NCBI RefSeq assembly: GCF_900156155.1
Contig: NZ_FTMD01000017.1
Span: 1 to 64,000, forward strand
Length of the DNA stretch: 64,000 nt
Direction of reading: 5' to 3'
Source: Aromatoleum tolulyticum
GTDB taxonomy: Bacteria; Pseudomonadota; Gammaproteobacteria; Burkholderiales; Rhodocyclaceae
In this document: positions 35,801-44,792 of the stretch, piece by piece
Layout: each line of letters begins with the position of its first letter
How positions within the stretch are numbered: position 1 is the stretch's first letter
The notes under the pieces: generated by a model
What the model was told of the DNA's origin: nothing
The model's input: only the letters and a program-made list of their open reading frames with translations
Databases searched by the model: none
Made by a program: the position numbers and the translations under genes

Positions 35801-36843
35801 ACGGCGTCGTCGTACTCGTCGAGTGCACCGCGGACGCCGGCGCGTCGTCGGAATCGGGCGGGGCGCGGCCAGCCGGACTGCGCCGGCTGCGTATCTCCCA
35901 CGGCCGCCGCCGCCGCGTGCGCATGCTCGACTCCGACACCGTCAGCATCGACGGCGACGCGTTGCGCCGCAGGACGCTCCTGCGCGCGGTCGCGGTCGCC
36001 GCCGGGCGCGCGTCGCCCGAGGCCCCGCCCGAGCGGGGCGCGCGGTCCGAGGCGACCAGGACCGTGCCGCCGACGATCGCGGACGCGCGCGCGCGCGGCA
36101 GGCTGATCCTGATCGCCGAGGACGACCCGGTGAACCAGAAGGTCATCCTGCAGCAGCTTGCGCTGCTCGGCTACGCGGCGGAGGTCGCGGGTGACGGGGT
36201 GCAGGCGCTGCAGATGTGGCGCGAGGGCAGTTATGCCCTGCTGCTGACCGACCTGCACATGCCCAACATGGACGGCTACGTGCTGACGCAGACGATCCGT
36301 GCGGAGGAGGACGGGCGGGGGCGCATGCCCATTCTCGCGCTGACCGCGAACGCGCTGCGCGGCGAGGCGCCGCGCGCACGCGATGCGGGCATGGACGAGT
36401 ACCTGACCAAGCCGGTCCAGCTGCAGTTGCTGAAGGAGGCCCTGGGCCTCTGGCTGCCGCAGGACGAGGTTCCCGTTGCGGCGACCGAGGCGCCCGCAGC
36501 GATCTTCGACGTCGCCGTGCTGGAGGCGCTGGTCGGAAACCGCCCCGCGGTCGTAGACGATTTCCTGGGCGACTACCGGGCCGCGCTGCGCGATCTTTCC
36601 GCCGAGTTGCGGACGGCGGCGGCGCACGACGACACGTGCACCATCGCGGCGGTCGCGCACAAGCTGAAATCCTCGTCGCGTGCGGTCGGTGCGCAGCAGC
36701 TCGGCGAGCTGTGCGCCGAGCTGGAGATTGCCGCGCGGGCCGGTCACAAGGCAATGATCACCCGACACATCAACGCGTTCGATGCAGCGGCCGCTGCCGT
36801 CGCGACGCGGATCGACGAACGACTGAAAGGAAGCGGGGCGTGA
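32842..36843 (+). CDS. Hybrid sensor histidine kinase (MASE1-CHASE-PAS-HisKA-HATPase-pseudoREC-REC-HPt)
   Basis: A 1333-residue membrane kinase. Residues about 35-235 are MASE1-like membrane helices, 250-470 a CHASE-type extracellular sensor ([20 protein letters not shown] and a conserved AVDWAPLVP), a further helix near 515, PAS at about 560-690. The H-box [19 protein letters not shown] gives His706; DNGIGIAR and [12 protein letters not shown] follow. A receiver-like segment at about 930-1060 lacks an acceptor Asp, then comes an intact receiver with Asp1137 ([14 protein letters not shown]) and an HPt with His1273 ([13 protein letters not shown]). GGAG is about 10 bases before the ATG. Its stop overlaps the GTG start of the REC-EAL gene, so that protein is its likely output. 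Confidence 0.9.
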   Translation: MTVPDEVTVAPAPEPQEGPDEAGGLVAALVPQSLSMKIGVLAALYFAFGLLATLLVPSHTFSSPVWPAAGVALAAMLMCGVRCWPGVWLGAFLIDLMQDLSMVGAMSAASGATGAALQAVGGAWLVRRLLPDLPHLARSRDLARFLFLIGPFACVVSSTIGVWSRVGFGQMPVDVALGEWLAWWAGDTLGVLLFAPPLLIFMLRDRPMWARGAAGLRIVLPLFVTAILLVMANHGIVSLGHSRMQAATAQRMDEAYEIGFLPVAGALAPLRGIERFISASEDVTRAEFARYTSWITTQPATLAVDWAPLVPQEARAQFEASVAAEGLPGYRIVEPDDTGRLHPAAERAEYFPVLFSEPQDPNAAVLGLDHAFEPVRRIEMGHSRSSGGVHVAAQVVLVRTAKPAFLAFLPVFRTGSDADLPGRREIRGYVVGTFDIARLFAPLADAARVRALALRISDVTPGALRKVLFEQMPIGTTWQWARDVDFGGRTLRLELAPLGGASPVNQSIELKVFNGIAVLAAFLVAFVALSTAGHAAAVQREVGVRTSDLQRELAARRQAEDLLDRFFTLALDLLAIGTTDGCFLRVSPAFTHTLGWSAEELLAQPLFALVHPDDVDRVRAEFRSIGADDTIGFECRHRCKDGSWRWLEWRARRHPDGLVFASARDMTAQHQTAQRLRELNAELQQASSDAEQASRAKSAFLAAMSHEIRTPMNGVIGLVDVLSRTELTEQQADLVKTVRESSTSLLGILDDVLDFSKIEAGRMEIALAPVVIEDIIESLCSSLAPVAARQGVDLSVFVAPDIPGHVLADETRLRQVLYNLVGNGIKFSAGRPEVRGHVSVRAHVAQAAPLRLCFEVSDNGIGIARERLAHLFQHFTQAEASTTRRFGGTGLGLAITKRLVELLGGEIAVESTPGGGSVFAVTLPFDAAATAEPRELLSLEGIDCILVCRDDHGPEAADVRSYLEHAGARVQVAPDADAAGRMATGLDGVVVLVECTADAGASSESGGARPAGLRRLRISHGRRRRVRMLDSDTVSIDGDALRRRTLLRAVAVAAGRASPEAPPERGARSEATRTVPPTIADARARGRLILIAEDDPVNQKVILQQLALLGYAAEVAGDGVQALQMWREGSYALLLTDLHMPNMDGYVLTQTIRAEEDGRGRMPILALTANALRGEAPRARDAGMDEYLTKPVQLQLLKEALGLWLPQDEVPVAATEAPAAIFDVAVLEALVGNRPAVVDDFLGDYRAALRDLSAELRTAAAHDDTCTIAAVAHKLKSSSRAVGAQQLGELCAELEIAARAGHKAMITRHINAFDAAAAAVATRIDERLKGSGA

Positions 36844-38069
36844 AGGACCCGCGAGTGCGCATGAAAATCCTGATCCTGGACGACGACCCCATCCTCTGCA
36901 AGATTCTCGCAGCCCAGCTGAGCGCCCTGCAGGCGGGCGAAGTGCGCTGTCATGCGCGGGCCCGCGACGCACTCGCCCGCATCGCGGGCGGCGACGGGGA
37001 CATCGGGTTGATCTTCGTCGACCTGCGCATGCCGGACGTCGACGGCATCGAGTTCATGCGCGAGCTCGCAGGATTCGGCTACCGCGGCGGCCTCGTGCTG
37101 ATCAGCGGCGAGGACCCGCGCATCCTGCACACCGCGGAGCGGCTCGCGCAGGCGCACCAGCTGCGGGTGCTCGGCGCCCTGCCCAAGCCGGTCACGTCGG
37201 CGCAATTGCGCGCGGTGCTCGACCGGTGCGCGCTGCGCGTGTCCGCCTCGCCCCGCCCCGCCCGCACCTTCTATGCCGAGGAACTGCGCCGGGCGATCGC
37301 GGCAGGCGAGCTGCTGAACCACTACCAGCCGACCGTGTCGTTTGCGACGGGGGGCGTGGTCGGGGTCGAGAGTCTGGTGCGCTGGAACCACCCGGACGTG
37401 GGGCTGCTCTATCCGGAGGAGTTCGTTCCGCTCGCGGAGGAGTGCGGGCTCATCGACGAACTCACGCAGACGGTGCTGCACACGGCCCTGCACGACGCGC
37501 GCTGCTGGCACGAGACGGGTTACGGACTGCAGGTCGCCGTGAACGTGTCGATGGACAACCTCGTAGCGCTCGATTTTCCGGAAATGGTCATGCACGAGGT
37601 CGCCGCGTCCGGCCTTCCGCCGGATCGGCTGGTGCTGGAGGTCACGGAGAGCCGCCTGATGCAGAATTTCGTCGTGGCGCTCGACATCGTCACGCGCCTG
37701 CGGCTCAAGCGCGTCCTGCTGTCGATCGACGATTTCGGCACCGGCCACTCCTCGCTGATCCAGCTGCGCGACATGCCCTTCAACGAGCTCAAGATCGATC
37801 GCGGCTTCGTGCATGGCGCCTGCGAGGACCATGCGTTGCGCGCGATCGTCGACGCGAATCTGCGCCTGGCCCGCAGCCTCGGGCTGCGGACCGTTGCGGA
37901 GGGCGTCGAGACCCGCGAGGAGTGGGACCTGCTGCGGGCGCATGGCTGCAACTTCGCCCAGGGCTGGTTCGTCGCCCGCGCGATGCCGGCCCACGAGCTG
38001 CCGGAGTGGATCGCGGACTGGGAGCTGCGGCGGCCCGCGTTGGTGGAGGCGCTGGAGGCGGTTCCCTAG
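36840..38069 (+). CDS. Response regulator with EAL c-di-GMP phosphodiesterase domain
   Basis: A 409-residue protein. The receiver carries LDDDPILC, Asp61 in [12 protein letters not shown], Ser in VLISGED and Lys in LPKPVT. The EAL domain (about 150-395) has [11 protein letters not shown] at the EAL position (Glu-Ser-Leu), [35 protein letters not shown] and AQGWF, so all metal and catalytic residues needed for hydrolysis of cyclic di-GMP are present. GTG at 36840 with AAAGGAAG upstream overlaps the kinase stop as GTGA; an ATG seven codons later lacks such a site. It is probably the output of the relay. RocR and VieA are comparable designs. Confidence 0.9.
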   Translation: MKDPRVRMKILILDDDPILCKILAAQLSALQAGEVRCHARARDALARIAGGDGDIGLIFVDLRMPDVDGIEFMRELAGFGYRGGLVLISGEDPRILHTAERLAQAHQLRVLGALPKPVTSAQLRAVLDRCALRVSASPRPARTFYAEELRRAIAAGELLNHYQPTVSFATGGVVGVESLVRWNHPDVGLLYPEEFVPLAEECGLIDELTQTVLHTALHDARCWHETGYGLQVAVNVSMDNLVALDFPEMVMHEVAASGLPPDRLVLEVTESRLMQNFVVALDIVTRLRLKRVLLSIDDFGTGHSSLIQLRDMPFNELKIDRGFVHGACEDHALRAIVDANLRLARSLGLRTVAEGVETREEWDLLRAHGCNFAQGWFVARAMPAHELPEWIADWELRRPALVEALEAVP

Positions 38070-39049
38070 GTCCGCTGCAGGGTCAGGATGCTCGACTTGC
38101 GGAACTCGTCGCTGGGGAATACGCGGCCGGTCAGCATGGTGTTGAAGATGTGGTCGAAGACCACGCCCGGCTCGCCCTTCTTGTCCCCCGAGCGGAAGTA
38201 GGAGTGCCCCTTGGGCGGGTCGTAACGCGTGTTCACGTCGTCACAGTCGATCGCGTAGACGTTGTTCGGCGTGAGATCCATGTCCTCCGGCCCGGTGTGG
38301 CCGAGGCGGCGCGAGGCTTCGGCGTTGCGCAGGTTGGAGACCTTGCTCGCACGCAGCGCGAGGTCGTCCGAGGCGTAGTAGACCACGACGTTGCGTGACG
38401 CGTGGGAGATCAATTCGCCCACTTTGCCGCGGTGCAGCGATTCGTTGACGATGTCGGCCGCGACCAGGAAGGTGGCGCGGAACAGCAGCGGCAGGCCTTG
38501 CGGCTGGTCGTAGCGGCACCAGTTGGCGAGCGTCTCGCGCAGCACGCGGTTGCCCATCGAGTGGGCGAGGACGTTGATGCGCTTGAGGCAGGGATCGTCT
38601 TCCGGGTTGTACTCGGGCGAGGCGCGCCATTCCATGAACTTCTGGAACATGCGCGCGAGCGCGAACGCGCTCTGATCGGCGGCCTTCTGGTCGTCCCAGT
38701 AGTCCTTGACGATGCCGAGGTCGTTGTCGCAGGGCCAGATCACCGGCACGACCAGCACCTCGCCGGCCTTCTTCTTGTTGCACAGGGCCTGGAATTCCTC
38801 GGCGTTCTTGAACACCGTCTCGGGCAAGTTCGAGAAGCCGTGGATGTAGAGCAGCACCTGGCGGTGCTTCGATTCCTTGATCGCGCTGAGCAGGGCCTTG
38901 CTGCCGATCTCCTCGTAGCTGTCCGTCTTCTTGCGCCGGCAGCAGAAGAAGGCGCGGCTGGAGGCGTTGTTGCCGAGGTCGAAGACGAAGTCGGGATTGA
39001 GTTCGGGCTCGGTGTTGTGGGTCGGCATTCTGCTGGTGATGAACAGCAT
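38066..39049 (-). CDS. Alpha/beta hydrolase of the DUF900 type
   Basis: A 327-residue protein with an alpha/beta-hydrolase core. The segment VLLYIHGFSNLPE provides the oxyanion loop and VLAHSMGNRVLRE the nucleophile elbow (G/A-x-S-x-G form with Ser in HSMG); a Cys-rich insert (FFCCRRKKTD) near residue 36 is unusual. There is no signal peptide in the chosen start; GAGG lies 8 bases upstream of the ATG. Substrate unknown; related DUF900 proteins are called esterase- or lipase-like. The stop codon shares the tetramer CTAG with the stop of the convergent REC-EAL gene. Confidence 0.75.
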   Translation of the reverse strand: MLFITSRMPTHNTEPELNPDFVFDLGNNASSRAFFCCRRKKTDSYEEIGSKALLSAIKESKHRQVLLYIHGFSNLPETVFKNAEEFQALCNKKKAGEVLVVPVIWPCDNDLGIVKDYWDDQKAADQSAFALARMFQKFMEWRASPEYNPEDDPCLKRINVLAHSMGNRVLRETLANWCRYDQPQGLPLLFRATFLVAADIVNESLHRGKVGELISHASRNVVVYYASDDLALRASKVSNLRNAEASRRLGHTGPEDMDLTPNNVYAIDCDDVNTRYDPPKGHSYFRSGDKKGEPGVVFDHIFNTMLTGRVFPSDEFRKSSILTLQRT

Positions 39050-39204
39050 GGCATGTCCTCCGCGTCGGGGTGGCTTGCCGGTGCGGGGGCCACCCGTCAG
39101 GCATGCTGCGGAGTCCCGCCCGGCATGCGTTGATGGTAGGCGAGGATCATGCGAAAGCAAGCCGGCGCGGCGCTGTCCGCGCGCGTCGGGGCGGGACGCC
39201 GGGA

Positions 39205-40350
39205 TCAGCGTGGCGCGGACGGCAGGGCGTCGCGGCTGACCATCACCTCGGTGGCGACGAGGTAGTAGACGACGCCTTTCGTGTCGATCGTGCGGATCAG
39301 CACGGGCAGGCCGAAGTGGTCGGTCGCGAGCCAGACGTCGGTCATCTCGCGCGCGCTGCCGTAGCGTGCGCGGACGTGGCGGGTGCGCCAGCCCTCGCCG
39401 AAGGGCAGGTGCACGGTTTCTTCGCCGATCGTCTCGAGCTGGAAGCTGCGCAGCGCGCCGCCCGCGGTGACGGGCAGCGTGCCGGCGGCGGCGGCGCCGG
39501 GGTAGCCGAGCTGATAGAGCAGCGACAGGATGTCCTGCGCGTTGTCGGGCAGGGTGTCGGTGGTGCCGGCACTGCGGAATTCGCCCGCCGAGCGGTCGAG
39601 TTCGGCGAGGACTTCGCCGGGGCGCCCGTCCTCGCGTTCGGTGAAACGCTCGGGGCGCAGGCCGTTCTCGGTGATCCGGCCGGTGCTTTCGCGCAGCTTG
39701 CGTCCGGGGCGGAACCACGGGATCGAGGCGACGGTGGTCGGCTCCACGAGCTCGGAGAGGCGGTAGCTGCCGTCGTCGGCGACTTCCCACTGGTGCGTCG
39801 CCTTGCCCATGGGGAGCTGCTTCTCGCCCATCAGTGCCATGTACGCGATGCGACCGGCGCGCGGCCAGGCTTGCCCGCCGCTGCCGGCAACGGCCGTGGC
39901 TTCGGCTGCGTGCGCGGTTTCCGCGGTGGCGGGCGATTCGGTTACGGACTCTGCGGCCTCCGTCGCGCTTGCGGGGGCGGCCTCGGCAACCGGCTCGGGT
40001 GCCGGCTCAGGCTCGGCGGCGGGCGGCGGTTCGGCTGCAGCGGGTTCCGCCGCGGTCTCGGGCTGCTCGACGGGCTTGTCCGTGATGTTCGCCTGCGCCG
40101 TCTTCGGCTCCGCCGGCGGACGCGGCGGCTTCTTCTTCGCCGGCGGCGGCGCGGGCGGGGGCGACTCGCTCACCGCGATCTGCGGCGCCGTGCGCACGAG
40201 CGTCACGTCGAGGCGCTGCAGCTCGGGCAGCGGGCGTAGATCGACCTGCGGGCCGATCAGCACCGCGAGATGCAGAGCGAGCGACAGCACGATGCCCAGC
40301 AGCAGGGGGCGCGACAACACGGGAGAGGGGGCAGGCGTCGGTTGGGTCAT
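39205..40350 (-). CDS. DUF3108 protein with TonB-like proline-rich N-terminus
   Basis: A 381-residue protein. An N-terminal membrane anchor (about residues 15-33) is followed by 120 residues rich in Pro, Ala and Glu that resemble the periplasm-spanning part of TonB, and then by a beta-rich DUF3108-type domain from about residue 165, with WPRAGRIAYMALMG, TENGLRPERFTE and YQLGYPG. This domain occurs in many betaproteobacterial periplasmic proteins; its role is not known, perhaps in envelope or lipid handling. Between this gene and the hydrolase downstream are 155 bases with nothing recognisable. Confidence 0.75.
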   Translation of the reverse strand: MTQPTPAPSPVLSRPLLLGIVLSLALHLAVLIGPQVDLRPLPELQRLDVTLVRTAPQIAVSESPPPAPPPAKKKPPRPPAEPKTAQANITDKPVEQPETAAEPAAAEPPPAAEPEPAPEPVAEAAPASATEAAESVTESPATAETAHAAEATAVAGSGGQAWPRAGRIAYMALMGEKQLPMGKATHQWEVADDGSYRLSELVEPTTVASIPWFRPGRKLRESTGRITENGLRPERFTEREDGRPGEVLAELDRSAGEFRSAGTTDTLPDNAQDILSLLYQLGYPGAAAAGTLPVTAGGALRSFQLETIGEETVHLPFGEGWRTRHVRARYGSAREMTDVWLATDHFGLPVLIRTIDTKGVVYYLVATEVMVSRDALPSAPR

Positions 40351-40466
40351 TGATCGCTGCCCGCCACGGCCGCGAGCCGGATGACGACCGCATCGATTGG
40401 GCGGGCGGCCGCAATTCTAGCGCGACTTCGCCGCCCGTGCCGCAGGGGCGCAAAAAAGCGCTCGCT

Positions 40467-40871
40467 TCAAGCGGGAACGGCGTCCGGTTCCATGTAGACG
40501 AGCTCCCAGGTGTGGCCGTCGAGGTCCTCGAAGGCGTGTTCGTACATGAAGCCGTGGTCCTTTTCCTCGCGCGCGATCGTGCCGCCCGCGGCAACGGCCT
40601 TCGCGACCAGGTCCTTGACGTGCTTGCGGCTGTCGCACGACAGGCAGATCAGCACCTCGGTGCTCTGCGTGGTGTCGCAGATGGTCTTCCTTGTGAAGCC
40701 GCGGAAGAAGGGTTCGACGAGCAGCATCGCGAAAATGTTCTCCGCGATCACCATGCACGCAGCATCGTCGTTGCTGAACTTCGGTTCGAAGGTGAAGCCG
40801 AGTGCGGAAAAGAACTCACGCGTCCGCGGCAGGTCGCGCACCGGGAGGTTCACGTAGATCTGTCTGGCCAT
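40467..40871 (-). CDS. VOC-family (glyoxalase/dioxygenase fold) protein
   Basis: A 134-residue protein of the vicinal-oxygen-chelate superfamily: YVNLPVRDLPRTREFFSALG at the start and FEDLDGHTWELVYME at the end are the typical first and last strands of the module. GAGG is found 8 bases before the ATG. The size and sequence resemble the lactoylglutathione-lyase-related proteins of unknown substrate. A single gene, 78 bases before the LysR gene on the same strand. Confidence 0.85.
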   Translation of the reverse strand: MARQIYVNLPVRDLPRTREFFSALGFTFEPKFSNDDAACMVIAENIFAMLLVEPFFRGFTRKTICDTTQSTEVLICLSCDSRKHVKDLVAKAVAAGGTIAREEKDHGFMYEHAFEDLDGHTWELVYMEPDAVPA

Positions 40872-40949
40872 GTCGGCATCCTCGGGACGAACATGGTTCA
40901 ACATAGTCAAGGCGAAGTGATTTGCAATTGCAGTTACGCGTCGTGCCGG

Positions 40950-41921
40950 TCACGTTTCGGGCCTGTCTGCGCCGTTCGCGCGCGCCGTCGCAGGGGGTGT
41001 GCTGAAGCATTGCTCGAGCCGTTGCTGCAAGCGGCGCCGGTAGAAATCGACAAACTGGCGCGCGTGCGCGGGCTGGTGCCGGCCCGGCGCGTACACCGCG
41101 TACAGGCCGCCGCCGGGCGGTGTCCATTCGGGCAGCAGGCGCACCAGCCGGCCGCTGTCGATGGCCGGCCTGGCGCTGAACTGGTCGAGCGCCGAAATGC
41201 CGGCACCGCCTTCGAGCAGCGCCCGCAGCGCCGCAGCGGAATCGGCGCGCAGATGGCCCCGCACGCGCACGCTGCAGTTCGCTCCGTCGGCGTGCGTGAA
41301 ACTCCAGGTCAGCGGCGTCGGCAGCAGCGTCAGGGCGACCCATTCGTGCCGCGCGAGCTCCTCCGGGTGCTGTGGCTGTCCGGCGCGCGCAAGATAGTCC
41401 GGGGCGGCGACGATGTACTGCGCGAAATCGGCAAGCTTGAGCGCGCGCATCGACGAGTCGCGCAGCCAGCCCATGCGGAAGCTCACGTCCAGGCCTTCCT
41501 CGACGAGATCGACGACCTGGTCGCTGGTGCGCAGGTCGATGTGCAGCTGCGGGTGCCGTGCGGCGAACTCGGCGACGACGCGGCCGAGGGATTGCTCCGC
41601 GTGATCGACGGTACAGCCGATGCGCAGCGTGCCGGTCAGCTCCGCGGACGGGCTGCCGAGCTGCACGAGCGCTTCCTCGATGCCGCGCAGCCGCGGGACG
41701 CATTCGGCGTACAGGGTGTGGCCGGCCTCGGTGAGGGCGACGCGGCGCGTCGTGCGGCTGAGCAGGCTGATCCCGAGCTGCGCCTCGAGGCGCCCGATCT
41801 CGATGCTGACCTTGGCCTTGGCGATCCCCAGGCGGTCGGCCGCGGCGGTGAAACCGCCGGCTTCGGCGACGGCGGCGAAGATCAGCAATCCGTTGAGGTC
41901 GATGCGGTCCGCGATACCCAT
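40950..41921 (-). CDS. LysR-family transcriptional regulator
   Basis: A 323-residue LysR protein: helix-turn-helix at about 10-68 with EAGGFTAAADRLGIAKAKVS and LEAQLGISLLSRTTRR, effector-binding domain from about 95. It is divergent from the NAD(P)-binding oxidoreductase gene, the usual position of a regulator of a neighbouring small redox gene. The shared region is AT-rich and includes CAGT-N9-ACTG at 41951-41967. Confidence 0.9.
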   Translation of the reverse strand: MGIADRIDLNGLLIFAAVAEAGGFTAAADRLGIAKAKVSIEIGRLEAQLGISLLSRTTRRVALTEAGHTLYAECVPRLRGIEEALVQLGSPSAELTGTLRIGCTVDHAEQSLGRVVAEFAARHPQLHIDLRTSDQVVDLVEEGLDVSFRMGWLRDSSMRALKLADFAQYIVAAPDYLARAGQPQHPEELARHEWVALTLLPTPLTWSFTHADGANCSVRVRGHLRADSAAALRALLEGGAGISALDQFSARPAIDSGRLVRLLPEWTPPGGGLYAVYAPGRHQPAHARQFVDFYRRRLQQRLEQCFSTPPATARANGADRPET

Positions 41922-41950
41922 GCGATGCCTTTTTGTCGTTGAATCGAAAA

Positions 41951-41967
41951 CAGTGAATTCTGGACTG
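41951..41967. promoter_or_regulatory. Candidate LysR operator
   Basis: CAGT and ACTG face each other across nine bases, surrounded by AT-rich sequence, in the 134-base region between the divergent LysR and oxidoreductase starts. Weak evidence based on symmetry and place only. Confidence 0.35.
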
Positions 41968-42055
41968 AACCGTTTTTGAAAACAATCCGTGGTGTGATGA
42001 TGGCGCCGTTGCAGACATCGACCTCCACTCACATCGCTCGAAATAGGTGACATCC

Positions 42056-42694
42056 ATGAACATCGTTCTCATCGGCGCGTCCGGTTACGTCGGTTCCGCC
42101 CTGCTGAAGGAAGCCCTCGCGCGCGGCCATCGCGTCACGGCCGTCGTCTCCAATCCCGCGAAGCTGGCGGCGCAGCCGGGCCTCGAAACCGTCAAGGCCG
42201 ACGTGCTCGACGGCGCCGCGCTCGCGCCCCGGCTGCAGGGCCACGACGCCGTCGTGAGCGCCTTCAGCGGCCACGCGCAGGCCGACGTGTATGGCTACTA
42301 CGTGCAGGGCATGCGCTCGATCATCGCCGCGGCGAAGCAGGCGCGTGTGCCACGTCTGCTGGTGGTGGGCGGCGCGGGCAGCCTCGAGGTCGCGCCGGGC
42401 GTGCAGCTCGTCGACACGCCGGAATTCCCGCCGCAGTGGAAGGGCACCGCCGAAGGGGCGCGCGAGGCGCTGACGCTGCTGCGCGCCGAGCCGGAACTCG
42501 ACTGGACGATGCTGAGCCCCTCGGCCTACCTGGAGCCGGGCGAGCGCACCGGCCGCTTCCGCCTCGGCACCGACCAGCTGCTCGTCGATGCGCAGGGCGC
42601 GAGCCGCATCTCGGTCGAGGACTACGCCGTGGCGATGATCGACGAGCTGGAACGCCCGGCGCACTCGCGGCGGCGCTTCACGGTCGGCTACTGA
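42056..42694 (+). CDS. NAD(P)-binding atypical SDR / NmrA-like oxidoreductase
   Basis: A 212-residue Rossmann-fold protein starting with the nucleotide motif IVLIGASGYVGSALLKEA; further motifs are VVSAFSGHAQ, LLVVGGAGSLEV and LSPSAYLEPGERTG. It belongs to the atypical short-chain dehydrogenases (YwnB/NmrA-like) that bind NAD(P)H but often lack the YxxxK catalytic pair. A role in redox sensing or small-molecule reduction is possible. AGGTGA is placed 6 bases before the ATG. Probably under control of the divergent LysR gene. Its stop overlaps the stop of the convergent TIR-ankyrin gene by seven bases. Confidence 0.83.
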   Translation: MNIVLIGASGYVGSALLKEALARGHRVTAVVSNPAKLAAQPGLETVKADVLDGAALAPRLQGHDAVVSAFSGHAQADVYGYYVQGMRSIIAAAKQARVPRLLVVGGAGSLEVAPGVQLVDTPEFPPQWKGTAEGAREALTLLRAEPELDWTMLSPSAYLEPGERTGRFRLGTDQLLVDAQGASRISVEDYAVAMIDELERPAHSRRRFTVGY

Positions 42695-44511
42695 GCGCGT
42701 GCGGGGCGTGCGGGCGGCGCGCCCAGGGTCCGCAGCACGCGGTTGTAGCCGCCCTTTGCCGCGAGGCTGGCGGCGCTCTCGCCGTCCTCGTTGAGGGCGC
42801 GCGGATTGGCGCCGCGGGCGAGCAGCGCGCGCACATAGTCGTCGTTGCCGACCTGCGCGGCGACCATCAGCGCGGTCCAGCCGTTTTTCGTCGCGGCATC
42901 GACGTCCGCGCCGCGCTCCAGCAGCAGGGGCAGTACCTCGTTCTCGCTGCCGGCGGCGCGGATCAGCGGTGTCGAGCCGGAGTTGCTGCGTGCGTCGAGC
43001 TCGGCGCCGGCGTCGAGCAGGCGGCGCACAATCGTCGCCTGCTCGCTGCCGTCGCCGCCCGCGGCCGCCATCAGCGCGGTCTCGCCGCGGCCGTTGCGCG
43101 CGCCGACCGCAGCGCCTTTCGCCAGCAGGGCATCGACGAGCGCGACATCGCCGCCCGCGGCGGCCGCCATCAGCGCCGTATGCTCGCGGATGCCGCTCGG
43201 ATCGGCGGTCGCGGCATTCACGTCGGCCCCTTTCCCGATCAGGAACAGGGCGACCTCCGGTGCCGGCTTGCGCAGCGCGAGCAGCAGCGGCGTCGGCTGC
43301 CAGTCGGACATCGAGCGCGTGCGCGCTTCGAGTTGCGCCCCCTTGTCGAGCAGGAGCTGCAGAAGCTCGAGCTGGCGCCGCAAGTCCTCGCCCTCCCGCC
43401 GGCTCGCGTCGACCGCGCGGTGCAGCGGCAGCCAACCGTCCGGCTTGTCGGGATTGGGGTTCGCGCCGCGCGCAAGCAGTTCGCGCACGGCGTCGAGCTT
43501 CAGCGCGCCGGCGGCACGGCCCAGTGCCGTATCGCGGTTACCCTCGCGGTAGTCGACCTCCGCGCCGAGTTCGAGCAGGCGCTTCATTACTGCGGCATCC
43601 GTGTCGGCGGCGGCGACCATCGCGCGGTTGATGGCTTCGTGCGAGGGTTTCTGCGCGAGCAGCGCCTCCAGCACCTCGGCGCGGCCGGAGCCGGCGGCCC
43701 ACGGCAGGGCGCGATCCACGTCAGCGCCGGCCTTCACCAGCTGCTTCGCGAGCGCGAGGTGGCCCGCGCCGGCCGCGCGCATCAGCGCGGTGACCTCGCC
43801 CGCATCCAGGCTGTCGACCGGCATGCCGGCGCGCAGGTACAGCGCGACCGCGTCGGCGTCGTTTCTTTCGGCGAGCTCGACGAAGGTCGCGGGATCCCAC
43901 GCGAGGCCCATCTGGTTGATGCGCACGCGCACCTTGTCGGGCGTGTCGACGACCAGCGGGTAGGCCCACAGGCCGACGAGGATTGCCGCCACGAGCGCGA
44001 CCGCCGCCTGCAGCGGGGGCTGGCGCAGCAGGCGGAAGAGGGTGTGGCGCCATCCCGGCGCGAGGATGCGGAGGAGTTCGGCGAGGTCGCGGTCGAAGCT
44101 CGTGTTGCGGATCTCGAAGGCGTTGCGCTGGGCGAGCGGTGCGAGCCCGCCGGGCAGGTCCTGTGCGCGCGGCATCGTGGCGTCCTGCAGCAGCACCGGG
44201 ATCACGCGCATGCCGCGCTTGAGCGCGCCGAGGATCTCGATGCGCACGAAGTCGCCGTCGTCGGCGAGGCGCCAGCGCCCCTCGGCGTCGGTCGCCGTGA
44301 GCCAGCGCGGGCCGATCAGCACCAGCAGCACGTCGGCCTGGCGGATCCGGTGCCGGATCGCCTCGACGAAGTCCTCGCCCGCGGGAATCGCGTCGACGTC
44401 GCGGAATACGCGCTCACGGCCGAACTGCGCGACGAGGCGATCGAAGATGCGGCCGGCCTCGCCGCTGGCGTCGTCCCGCCGGTAGCTGATGAAGATCGCC
44501 GGACTCGTCAT
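42688..44511 (-). CDS. TIR-domain / transmembrane / ankyrin-repeat protein
   Basis: A 607-residue protein. Residues 1-130 form a TIR_2-type domain: AIFISYRRDDASGEAGRIFD, VFRDVDAIPAGEDFVEAI, ADVLLVLIGPRWL and, later, FVRIEILGAL with Glu92 in the place of the NADase catalytic Glu of TIR enzymes. A single membrane helix lies at about 166-188. From about 215 to the end there are roughly ten ankyrin repeats. The repeats would be outside the cytoplasm if TIR is inside. Comparable TIR-ankyrin proteins could work as NAD-consuming effectors or as signalling scaffolds; not known here. It lies 14 bases after the ubiquitin-like gene on the same strand. No clear ribosome binding site. Confidence 0.8.
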   Translation of the reverse strand: MTSPAIFISYRRDDASGEAGRIFDRLVAQFGRERVFRDVDAIPAGEDFVEAIRHRIRQADVLLVLIGPRWLTATDAEGRWRLADDGDFVRIEILGALKRGMRVIPVLLQDATMPRAQDLPGGLAPLAQRNAFEIRNTSFDRDLAELLRILAPGWRHTLFRLLRQPPLQAAVALVAAILVGLWAYPLVVDTPDKVRVRINQMGLAWDPATFVELAERNDADAVALYLRAGMPVDSLDAGEVTALMRAAGAGHLALAKQLVKAGADVDRALPWAAGSGRAEVLEALLAQKPSHEAINRAMVAAADTDAAVMKRLLELGAEVDYREGNRDTALGRAAGALKLDAVRELLARGANPNPDKPDGWLPLHRAVDASRREGEDLRRQLELLQLLLDKGAQLEARTRSMSDWQPTPLLLALRKPAPEVALFLIGKGADVNAATADPSGIREHTALMAAAAGGDVALVDALLAKGAAVGARNGRGETALMAAAGGDGSEQATIVRRLLDAGAELDARSNSGSTPLIRAAGSENEVLPLLLERGADVDAATKNGWTALMVAAQVGNDDYVRALLARGANPRALNEDGESAASLAAKGGYNRVLRTLGAPPARPARAQ

Positions 44512-44525
44512 CGCCCGGGGGCAGG

Positions 44526-44792
44526 CTAGCCGCCGCTGAGCGCGCCGACGACGAGGAGTTCGTCGCCGTCGGCGAGCGCGCGCGACAACGCGAGGGCGGG
44601 CTGGTGGTTGATGAAGAAGCGCACGTGCGGGCGGATCTCGCCGTGTTCGTCGATGACGCGGAAGCGCAGGCCGGGATGGCGGCGGTCGAGGTCTTCGAGC
44701 ACCTCGCCGAGGGTCGCGCCTTCGGCGACGAGGCGCGACTGGCCGTCGGTGTAGCTGAAGAGCTGGCCGGGGACGACGACACGGATGCTCAT
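44526..44792 (-). CDS. MoaD/ThiS-like ubiquitin-fold protein
   Basis: An 88-residue beta-grasp protein. It has the MoaD/ThiS layout with IRVVVPGQLFSYTDGQSRL, LGEVLEDLDRRHPGLRF and DGDELLVVGALSGG; the last two residues are Gly-Gly, the form required for adenylation and thiocarboxylate formation or conjugation. The start overlaps the stop of the BNR-propeller gene by four bases, so the two are translationally coupled. No E1/MoeB-like gene lies in the window. I remember this BNR/ThiS pair from other bacteria, but its function is not known. Confidence 0.85.
   Translation of the reverse strand: MSIRVVVPGQLFSYTDGQSRLVAEGATLGEVLEDLDRRHPGLRFRVIDEHGEIRPHVRFFINHQPALALSRALADGDELLVVGALSGG

Noticed and set aside
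32506-36972. A minus-strand frame of almost 1500 codons opposite the large hybrid kinase
   Set aside because: The high GC content in third positions leaves antisense frames open. The translated sequence is Arg/Ala/His-rich without domains, while the plus strand encodes clear MASE1, CHASE, kinase, receiver and HPt motifs.
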